From CBDUUP01 sp965370435 (GTDB lineage: Bacteria; Chloroflexota; Anaerolineae; Anaerolineales; UBA11579): a stretch of 13,591 nt of DNA. The first letter of the stretch is position 1; every line of letters begins with the position of its first letter. The stretch is taken from contig CBDUUP010000086.1 of assembly GCA_965370435.1 (NCBI GenBank), positions 1-13,591 of the forward strand, written 5' to 3'. Below, piece after piece: positions 1 to 5,670 of the stretch. A program made the translations under genes and the position numbers. Under the pieces are notes generated by a model. The model did not search any database. It saw only the letters and a program-made list of their open reading frames with translations, and was not told where the DNA came from.

Positions 1-552
1 ACCCCAGCGCCAACCTCTCCCGTGGCATTGCCATCCTTCACCCCCACCATCACCCTCACGCCTACTCAGACGCTCACGCGCCGCCCTTCTGCCACACCCA
101 TTCCTTCCAATACCCCGTTCGTCATCATATCCGGGACAGCGGTCACAGTCACGCCTCTCACGCAAGTCTTTTATCCCTTTGTGCTGCAAGAGGGCAGCAA
201 CGTGGCGATCTCCGGGGAATCATTCAACCATGACTGCTCCTGGATGGGCGTTGCCGGACTGGCTTTGGATCTGAGCGGCGCTTCTCCGGGCTTCCTAATT
301 ATACAGGTGGGCGGCACCCTGAACGGGCAGACGGTCGAAATGACATCCTTCATCGGTGAAGCCACCGCTTACGGAGATTCGGGCTGGGAATTCAAGCTGG
401 CGGACGGACCCATTGCTTCAACCCAAACCCTCTGGGTGCAGTTGATGGACCAGAACGGAGAATTCCCGCTGTCGGATAAAATCTTCTTCGACACCTTTAA
501 CCTGTGCGACCAGAATTTGATTTACATTATTTTCCAGCAAATCCAAGAATAG
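1..552 (+). CDS. Thr/Pro-rich surface or secreted protein, C-terminal part (5' end outside window)
   Basis: The reading frame is open to the first base of the window, so the gene starts upstream. A GTG at 22 is available but lies inside the low-complexity stretch, has no ribosome binding site and is unlikely to be the start. The first 45 or so residues are a linker rich in Thr, Pro and Ser (runs such as TPTQTLT), typical of extracytoplasmic linkers in Chloroflexota. About 130 residues of a globular, beta-rich domain follow. They contain two cysteines (in NHDCSW and NLCDQN) that could form a disulfide, consistent with an exported location. The missing N-terminus would be expected to carry a signal peptide or membrane anchor. 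I do not recognise the domain and assign no function. The gene ends just before a strong terminator and converges on the aminotransferase gene. Confidence 0.75.
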   Translation, partial: TPAPTSPVALPSFTPTITLTPTQTLTRRPSATPIPSNTPFVIISGTAVTVTPLTQVFYPFVLQEGSNVAISGESFNHDCSWMGVAGLALDLSGASPGFLIIQVGGTLNGQTVEMTSFIGEATAYGDSGWEFKLADGPIASTQTLWVQLMDQNGEFPLSDKIFFDTFNLCDQNLIYIIFQQIQE

Positions 553-572
553 CGCCAGAAGGCCAAATAACC

Positions 573-602
573 AACAGCCCCTCCGTGCGGAGGGGCTGTT
601 TT
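573..602 (+). terminator. Intrinsic terminator of the surface-protein gene
   Basis: A perfect 12-bp inverted repeat (AACAGCCCCTCC at 573-584 and GGAGGGGCTGTT at 589-600) encloses a 4-nt loop and ends in TTTT. It lies 21 bp after the stop codon. It sits between convergent genes, and the opposite strand also has a T-rich tail, so it may also stop transcripts of the aminotransferase gene. Confidence 0.85.
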
Positions 603-660
603 CATAAACGGGAGTACGCCAAAAAGGAGTCGAGGCTTCAGCCGGTGGAATATCGTATCT

Positions 661-1914
661 TTATAGGCTGTCTTGCAAAACTTCTCCCAACGCATGACAG
701 ACCCGGTCCACCTGGCCCTCGGTCATCACGCCGGAGAAAGGCAGCGCCAGCCCGCGCTTTCCCAAGTCCTCGGTTACCGGGAAATCGCCCTCCCGGTAGC
801 CAAAGCGTTCTTTCATATAAGGCTGCAAATGGATGGGGAGGAAATAGGGCCGCGTCGGGATCCCGCGGGCCTTCAAGGATTCGGAAGTCTGTTTGCGGTC
901 AATCTCCGGGGCAAAGCGCACCACGTAAACAAACCAGCTCATGCGGGTGGTCTCCGGCATCACCTGGGGGGCTTCCACGCCGGGGAGTTCTACCAATCGC
1001 TCGGCGTACCAACCGGCCACTTTCTCCCGATTGGCGAGCAACTTTTCCATCCGCCCCATCTGTACGCGGCCCAACGCGGCGCTCATCTCATTCAGGCGGT
1101 AGTTGTAGCCCAGGTGGGTGTGCTGCAGCCAGGTATCGCCGGGAGAACGGCCCTGGTTGTGCAGCGCCCGCATATAGTCGGCTGCATCCTGGTCGTCGGT
1201 GATGATCATTCCGCCCTCTCCGGTGGTGATCTGCTTATTAGGGTAAAAGGCGAAAACGCCATAATCGCCCAGGGTTCCCGCCTGACGACCCTTATACTCT
1301 GCGCCCAGAGCCTCGCAAGAATCCTCGATAACGGTCAAGCTATGTTCCCTGGCCGCCGCCACGATCGGGTCCATATCGGCGGGCTGCCCGAACACATCCA
1401 CGGGAAGGACCGCTTTTAGAACGCCGCCCTCCTCAACGCCCTTCCGCGGCAGCCAGCGTTGCGCCGCGGCCCCGCCTTGCATCAAGTCGCGGGCGGCTTC
1501 CTTCAGCAAGGCCGGGTCAATATTGCCGGTGCGGGGATCAACGTCCACAAAGACCGGCGCGGCCCGCTCGAAGAGCAGCACGTTGGCAGAAGCCACGAAG
1601 GAGAACGGGGTGGTGACAACCAGGTCTCCTTCGCTGATTCCGGCGGCTCGCACACACAGGTGCAGCCCAGCCGTCCCCGAACTGACCCCGATGGCGTGCC
1701 CCCATCCGGTGAGCTTGCAGAAGGCCTGCTCGAAAGCCTTGATCTGCTCCCCTCGGCTCAGGTAGCGCGTTTTTAGCACGCCCATCACTGCGGCCCGTTC
1801 GTCTTTGGTCAAGTCGGGGGAGGACAAATCGATGGGTGTCTCAGTGGTCTCGGTGGTCTGAGTGGCCTCAGTGGCCTGAGTGGTCTTATTGGTCTCAGTG
1901 GTCTCAATGGTCAA
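661..1914 (-). CDS. DegT/DnrJ/EryC1/StrS-family PLP aminotransferase
   Basis: Predicted PLP-dependent aminotransferase of the family that aminates keto sugars on nucleotide carriers for surface glycans or natural products. The substrate cannot be told from sequence. Visible landmarks (417-residue protein): VSSGTAGLHL near 78-87 for cofactor phosphate binding, the IEDSCEALGA block near 196-205 whose Asp contacts the PLP ring, FYPNKQITTGEGGM near 223-236 with K227 as the expected Schiff-base lysine, and NYRLNE near 271-276. The start is TTG at 1914, chosen because AGGA lies 7 nt upstream and no ATG or GTG precedes the conserved core. The family normally begins near PIDLSSPDL (residue 27). The 26 residues before that are a Thr/Glu/Gln-rich tail of TTE/ATQ triplets encoded by a 9-bp tandem repeat. 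It lies 112 bp behind the DUF4037 gene and may be cotranscribed with it. Family confidence is high; reaction is unknown. Confidence 0.92.
   Translation of the reverse strand: MTIETTETNKTTQATEATQTTETTETPIDLSSPDLTKDERAAVMGVLKTRYLSRGEQIKAFEQAFCKLTGWGHAIGVSSGTAGLHLCVRAAGISEGDLVVTTPFSFVASANVLLFERAAPVFVDVDPRTGNIDPALLKEAARDLMQGGAAAQRWLPRKGVEEGGVLKAVLPVDVFGQPADMDPIVAAAREHSLTVIEDSCEALGAEYKGRQAGTLGDYGVFAFYPNKQITTGEGGMIITDDQDAADYMRALHNQGRSPGDTWLQHTHLGYNYRLNEMSAALGRVQMGRMEKLLANREKVAGWYAERLVELPGVEAPQVMPETTRMSWFVYVVRFAPEIDRKQTSESLKARGIPTRPYFLPIHLQPYMKERFGYREGDFPVTEDLGKRGLALPFSGVMTEGQVDRVCHALGEVLQDSL
1838..1909. repeat. 9-bp minisatellite, eight units, translated
   Basis: Eight contiguous 9-bp units, + strand consensus GTCTCAGTG, with up to three changes per unit (GTCTCGGTG, GTCTGAGTG, GCCTCAGTG, GCCTGAGTG, GTCTTATTG, GTCTCAATG), plus a broken ninth unit reaching the start codon of the aminotransferase gene. 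On the coding strand it is read as Thr-Thr-Glu-like triplets. The unit length is a multiple of three, so gain or loss of units would keep the gene in frame. Another frame would meet TGA in most units. Confidence 0.85.
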
Positions 1915-2026
1915 GGAATATTCCTTTGCAGATATTTTGGTTAAGTTTACCAGATGTCTTGAGAGATGGAAATAGATAGGATATTCTGTTGAAAGATTTT
2001 CTAGGGGTCAAAATGGAAGGCTAATC

Positions 2027-3121
2027 TCACTCGTATAGCCCCCGCAATTTTCTCCAGGCCTCAACGTTATCTGTCAAATCGGTGGAATCGGCGAACTGGT
2101 CTATGCCGCCAATGTCAAAGCTGATCTTCTGGATGGCCTCCTCAGAGATGGTTTTCTTGATCGCCGTGGTGAAACGCTCGGCGAAGAGGACCTGGTAGGG
2201 ACGGTTGAAGAAATCGACGGGCTGGGTGTTCAGGGGTTCGGTGAGGTCCAGGGCGTTGTGCATCTCCGCCAGGATGACGTAACCCTCGACCAGAGGCTTT
2301 TCGCGAGCTTGCCAGGTCTCTCCCTGGAGAACCCGGTTGAAAATAGGGACCAAATCATCTCCGCACGCCAGACGGGAGAAGGCAGTCCCCAGCCATTTGC
2401 TGTAGGGGGCGTACTGCTTTTCTATGAGGAAGCCCAACTTCATCAAGTCCCGCACCAAACGGGCTGCAATGATCCGGGAGCCGAGTTCGTCGCCCAGGTC
2501 GCCGCAGCGGCCCATGAAGGCTTCCTCCTGCGCCACCCGCTTCCACTGGGAGGCCAGGCGGTAGAGCCAGACCGGGCGAGGGTAGTAGGCCAACCGGGCG
2601 CGGAGAGGGATCAGTTCGCCCAGCCCGTCGTCGAACACCTCCCCGCCGGTGATCTCCAACAGTTCCTGTTCGGGGAAGGTCAACCAATCGAGCGGGTCAA
2701 TCTCTTGGTGAACGTCAACGCCCAGATAGCTTTCAAAGAAGCCGCCCAGGGTGACGATCTCCACCAGATGCTCCACGGGGCCGGACTCCCTGGTTTCCAT
2801 GATCTGGGTTCCACCGTCTTCCTGATCCGGCGCGCTGAAATGGACCGAATAGCCTTGAAAGCTATGGGGTAATTGCTGGCGCAGGGCCTCGTGAATAGCT
2901 TCCTTGTGCTGGGCGTGGTCCTCAGCCGACAGGAACAACTGCATGCGCGGCCCCCAATTGTGGTCTCTTGACATGGGGGTATCGTAGCCCAACACGTCCG
3001 ATCCGTAGCCCATCAGCGCGGCCGAATAGTTCAGATGAGGGAAGTCCGCCGCCAGGATGGGCTGCACCGCCTGGCGGTAGAACATCTCAGAGAGCTGCAA
3101 TCCGGGGATGAAATCAGGCAT
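2027..3121 (-). CDS. DUF4037 domain protein (nucleotidyltransferase-like)
   Basis: A 364-residue protein that looks like the DUF4037 family. The N-terminal block GYGSDVLGYDTPMSRDHNW at about 38-56 has the Gly-Ser followed by an Asp-centred motif seen in the nucleotidyltransferase fold, then GPRMQLFL. This suggests a nucleotide- or metal-binding site, but I know of no defined substrate. The second half is helical and rich in Arg, Tyr and Trp, with no membrane segment, so it should be cytoplasmic. ATG at 3121 follows the hydrolase stop codon by a single base, and a strong GGAGG lies 6 nt before it inside the hydrolase gene. The two genes are therefore cotranscribed and probably translationally coupled. 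Family assignment is from recognition of the motif block; function is open. Confidence 0.85.
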   Translation of the reverse strand: MPDFIPGLQLSEMFYRQAVQPILAADFPHLNYSAALMGYGSDVLGYDTPMSRDHNWGPRMQLFLSAEDHAQHKEAIHEALRQQLPHSFQGYSVHFSAPDQEDGGTQIMETRESGPVEHLVEIVTLGGFFESYLGVDVHQEIDPLDWLTFPEQELLEITGGEVFDDGLGELIPLRARLAYYPRPVWLYRLASQWKRVAQEEAFMGRCGDLGDELGSRIIAARLVRDLMKLGFLIEKQYAPYSKWLGTAFSRLACGDDLVPIFNRVLQGETWQAREKPLVEGYVILAEMHNALDLTEPLNTQPVDFFNRPYQVLFAERFTTAIKKTISEEAIQKISFDIGGIDQFADSTDLTDNVEAWRKLRGLYE

Positions 3122-3122
3122 C

Positions 3123-3611
3123 TCAATCCTCCAACAAGGCTTTCCAATCTATCGCATGGGCGGTCTTGTACAATCGGTGGTCGTCGTCCACTGTGTGGAA
3201 GGTCAGGGTCAGGAAGACTTGCCCGGCAATCTGCTGCACCGGGGCCAAAGGGATCACCTCGTCCCTGCTCCCATGATAGATCACGGTGGGCGTCTCCACC
3301 GGGGTGAGGGAGGCCTCGGCGAAATCCGGCCCGACCAGAGCCGGAGCCATCAACACCAGCTTGCGCACCCGATCCGGGTGTTGGCAAGTGTACAGCGCCC
3401 CCATCAGTCCGCCAAAACTGGATCCCACCAGCGTCCAGCCGGTCTGGCCCGCCAGCAGCGGTTCAAGCTGGGCCATGCGCGCCTCCAACGGGCCGCCAAA
3501 ATCAGGGATCAGCGCGCCGGGGAAGAGTTTCCCCAGCAGGGTGGCTTTGGCGCCTTGGCTGCTGCCTTCCAGTCCATGTATGAAGATCAAACGCTTGGGG
3601 TCAAAGGTCAT
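3123..3611 (-). CDS. Small alpha/beta hydrolase (YqiA/UPF0227-like esterase)
   Basis: A compact 162-residue alpha/beta hydrolase. The catalytic triad is visible: nucleophile S65 in GSSFGG (63-68), acid D117 in HGSRDEVIP, and H145 in DDDHRLY. The oxyanion-hole region is IHGLEGSS near 11-18. The length is far below classic lipases (about 250-300) and fits the lidless YqiA/UPF0227-type esterase group, which act on small acyl esters. There is no signal peptide, so it is likely cytoplasmic. ATG at 3611 is preceded by GAGGAG with 5 nt spacing. It is the first gene of a minus-strand unit with the DUF4037 gene and possibly the aminotransferase. The natural substrate is unknown. Confidence 0.88.
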   Translation of the reverse strand: MTFDPKRLIFIHGLEGSSQGAKATLLGKLFPGALIPDFGGPLEARMAQLEPLLAGQTGWTLVGSSFGGLMGALYTCQHPDRVRKLVLMAPALVGPDFAEASLTPVETPTVIYHGSRDEVIPLAPVQQIAGQVFLTLTFHTVDDDHRLYKTAHAIDWKALLED

Positions 3612-3640
3612 TGTTGCTCCTCAGTTGATTTCTCCCTATC

Positions 3641-3669
3641 ATTATAGGCGATGAATCGCCTGTGGATAA
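3641..3669 (-). promoter_or_regulatory. Candidate promoter for hydrolase-DUF4037 unit
   Basis: On the minus strand there is a perfect TATAAT (+ coordinates 3641-3646) and, 17 bp upstream, TTATCC (3664-3669) as a weak -35 matching 3 of 6 bases. The spacer contains a 14-bp inverted repeat with arms GGCGAT and ATCGCC (3647-3660). It lies about 30 bp before the hydrolase start codon. Confidence 0.45.
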
Positions 3670-3734
3670 GATTGGAAATCTTTTCATCGGTTGGCTCTTG
3701 GCAGAGACCCTTGGGGTCTAGCCCATGATGACCC

Positions 3735-3762
3735 TTGACAAAAAATCATTTCTGCCTATAAT
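3735..3762 (+). promoter_or_regulatory. Sigma70-type promoter of the TrmB gene
   Basis: TTGACA (3735-3740) and TATAAT (3757-3762) both match the bacterial housekeeping consensus exactly, with a 16-bp spacer. Transcription should start around 3768-3770, inside the palindrome that follows. AAGG at 3787-3790 is the ribosome binding site for the ATG at 3798. A promoter this close to consensus normally needs a repressor to be useful, which fits the overlapping operator. Confidence 0.8.
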
Positions 3763-3785
3763 AGTAACCACTATAGTAGTTACTA
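3762..3785. promoter_or_regulatory. 24-bp palindromic operator at the TrmB transcription start
   Basis: The outer arms TAGTAAC (3762-3768) and GTTACTA (3779-3785) are perfect inverted copies. The centre ACTATAGT (3770-3777) is itself palindromic. Only the symmetric pair 3769/3778 breaks the dyad. It starts on the last base of the -10 box and covers the expected start site, so a bound dimer would block RNA polymerase. Inference: the site of autoregulation by the TrmB-family protein encoded immediately downstream. Confidence 0.7.
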
Positions 3786-3797
3786 AAAGGATTTTCA

Positions 3798-4601
3798 ATG
3801 GATGTCCCTCCAGGATTGCGCCAATTAGGTCTCACCGAGTACGAAGCCCGCGCCTATGCCGGGCTGCTGGCCTATCCCGGCTCTACCGGTTATGAGGCGG
3901 CCAAACATTCGGGCGTGCCCCGGGCCAAGATCTACGAGGTGCTGGACGCATTGGTCGCCAAGGACTTCGCCCGGACCAGCGAAGAAGAAGACCGCACCCG
4001 CTACCACCCGCTGCCTTACCAGACCCTGCTGGACCGCTACCTGAACCAGGCCCAACAGGTGGCCGGTGAACTCGGTCCTCAACTTGAACAACTCACCGCC
4101 CCGCAGGAACTGGAGCCCCTCATCACCTTGCGCACCCGCGACCGGGTGATCGCCCAGGCCAGGGAGATCATCTCCCGAACCCAGAGCCATCTGGTGATGA
4201 CCGGCTGGCCGGAGGATATGATGGAATTGGCCAAAGCCCTTCTGGATGCCGAAACCCGGGGCGTGGCGGTTTTCGCCCAGGTCTACGGCGAAGCCGAGCT
4301 GCCCCTCCGCCAGGTCTTCTTTCATCACCCCGTGGATTTGACCAACCGCCATCCCGGTTCCCCCACCTCTCCCTGGCTGGTCATCGTCGGCGACCACCAG
4401 GACGCCCTGGTGGCCGAAATGGCCCCCGGCGAGGAGGCTGTCGCCCTATGCACCCAACACAAAGGCATCGCCATGATGGCCGCCGAGTACGTCAAACACG
4501 ACATCTTCCTATCCCAACTGACCGCCTACGCCGAAAAGCAGGGCATCCAATTCCCCCCCGAACTGAACGACCTGCAAAAAATGTGGTTCGCAGGCTTGTA
4601 A
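3798..4601 (+). CDS. TrmB-family winged-helix transcriptional regulator
   Basis: A 267-residue regulator. Residues 8-70 form the TrmB-type winged helix: GLTEYEARAYAGLL, the recognition region SGVPRAKIYEVLDALVAKDF (38-57), and the wing around RTRYHPLP. A short coiled linker (about 75-105) precedes a C-terminal effector domain (about 110-240) of the phospholipase-D-like sugar-binding type found in TrmB proteins. The known archaeal members bind maltose or trehalose, but this effector is unknown. There is no HKD catalytic signature, so an enzymatic role is unlikely. TrmB proteins are common in archaea and recur in Chloroflexota. It is expressed from a consensus promoter overlapped by a palindrome and is followed after 74 bp by a methyltransferase gene, probably in the same transcript. 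Confidence 0.88.
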   Translation: MDVPPGLRQLGLTEYEARAYAGLLAYPGSTGYEAAKHSGVPRAKIYEVLDALVAKDFARTSEEEDRTRYHPLPYQTLLDRYLNQAQQVAGELGPQLEQLTAPQELEPLITLRTRDRVIAQAREIISRTQSHLVMTGWPEDMMELAKALLDAETRGVAVFAQVYGEAELPLRQVFFHHPVDLTNRHPGSPTSPWLVIVGDHQDALVAEMAPGEEAVALCTQHKGIAMMAAEYVKHDIFLSQLTAYAEKQGIQFPPELNDLQKMWFAGL

Positions 4602-4675
4602 GATACCTCATACGAAGAAAACCAACTCACCCCAGACTGCATCCTACTCACTGACAACTAACAAAGGAACCTACC

Positions 4676-5566
4676 ATGAAAAAATCCACCCTCTCCATCC
4701 TGCGCTGCCCAGAGATCGGCCAACCGCTGGCCCTGGAAACTTCCTCCGAAGACGCCGAAGTCATCCTCGAAGGGCAATTGGTCTCTCCCAATGGGCGAAG
4801 CTATCCCATTCGTGATGGCGTCCCCAACCTGGTCTTCCCCGACGAACTGATGCCCTCCGATGAGGAGTTCTTGCAGCAGTACGAAGAACAGGCCAACCAG
4901 TACGACACCATGGTCCGCTTCCTTTTCGAGAGCTTCTTCGAGGACGAGGAGGCCAACCGCGCCCAGATGGCCGCCATGCTGGAAGTTGAGCCGGGCGACC
5001 GGGTTCTGGAGGTTTCCTGCGGCACCGGCTCTAATTTGTTCCCCCTCTGGGATCAGGTTAGGCCAGAGGGCGAACTCTTCGCCCTGGACCTTTCCCCCGG
5101 CATGATGGGCGTGGCCCGCCAGAAAATGGATGCGGCCCAGATCCCAGTCGAGTTTTTCCTGGGCAACGGCGCTTACCTGCCCTTTGATGACGGCGAATTC
5201 GATGGCTTGTTCCACATTGGCGGGTTGAACACCTTTGGCGAGGTCAAGAAAGCCCTGGCAGAGATGGCCCGCGTGGTGAAGGTCGGCGGGAAGGTGCTGG
5301 TGGTGGACGAAGGTCTGGCCCCCTGGCTCCCGGAGACCGAATACGGCCAGATGCTTCTAAACACCAACAAACTTTACGAACACCAACCTCCGCTGTTTGC
5401 GCTCCCTGCCAACGCCAGGGAAGTGCGCCTGGATTGGGTGATGGGCAACGCCTTCTATCTTATAACTTTCCGGGTGGGCGAGACAGAACCCCAATTGAAC
5501 CTGGAGCTTGAGATCCCCGGCCAGGGCCAGACCATTGGCGAGATGATTCAGGGAGCCGGTGAGTGA
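4676..5566 (+). CDS. Class I SAM-dependent methyltransferase with degenerate Trm112-like N-terminus
   Basis: Cytoplasmic methyltransferase of 296 residues. Residues 1-58 resemble the Trm112-like module that often precedes UbiE-type methyltransferases (LRCPEIGQPL, then GRSYPIRDGVPNLVFPDEL), but only C11 of the usual cysteine set remains, so zinc binding is probably lost. The Rossmann core follows: motif I VLEVSCGTGSN (110-120), acidic end of strand 2 in LFALDLSPGM (135-143), motif near FLGNGAYLPF (161-170) and LPF-DGEFDGLFHIG. The substrate is unknown; small lipophilic molecules are typical for relatives. ATG at 4676 has AAAGGA with about 7 nt spacing. It lies behind the TrmB gene on the same strand with no terminator visible between them, which suggests a shared transcript and control by that regulator. 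Confidence 0.88.
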   Translation: MKKSTLSILRCPEIGQPLALETSSEDAEVILEGQLVSPNGRSYPIRDGVPNLVFPDELMPSDEEFLQQYEEQANQYDTMVRFLFESFFEDEEANRAQMAAMLEVEPGDRVLEVSCGTGSNLFPLWDQVRPEGELFALDLSPGMMGVARQKMDAAQIPVEFFLGNGAYLPFDDGEFDGLFHIGGLNTFGEVKKALAEMARVVKVGGKVLVVDEGLAPWLPETEYGQMLLNTNKLYEHQPPLFALPANAREVRLDWVMGNAFYLITFRVGETEPQLNLELEIPGQGQTIGEMIQGAGE

Positions 5567-5593
5567 GATTGGCGTAAAATCCCCCAAGCGGAT

Positions 5594-5640
5594 AAAAAGA
5601 GAAGCAGCCAGTGATGAAAATTCTGGCTGCTTCTCTTTTT
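5594..5640. terminator. Bidirectional intrinsic terminator between methyltransferase and FG-GAP genes
   Basis: A perfect 18-bp inverted repeat: AAAAAGAGAAGCAGCCAG at 5594-5611 and its complement at 5623-5640, with an 11-nt loop. Both strands end in a run of five T. It separates two convergent genes and can serve both. Its stem core AAGCAGCCAG recurs in the hairpin at 7961-7989. Confidence 0.9.
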
Positions 5641-5670
5641 AGGTACGGCCTTGATAAAAGCGTTTAGACG

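Noticed and set aside
504..1202. Long + strand frame overlapping the aminotransferase gene
   Set aside because: Arg/Pro/Ser-rich translation typical of an antisense shadow of a GC-rich gene; the minus-strand frame has clear PLP aminotransferase motifs.
1915..2026. Separate promoter for the aminotransferase gene (TTTCCA and TAAACT, 17-bp spacing, minus strand)
   Set aside because: Each hexamer matches only four of six consensus bases; too weak to list as a feature, and readthrough from the DUF4037 gene is equally likely.
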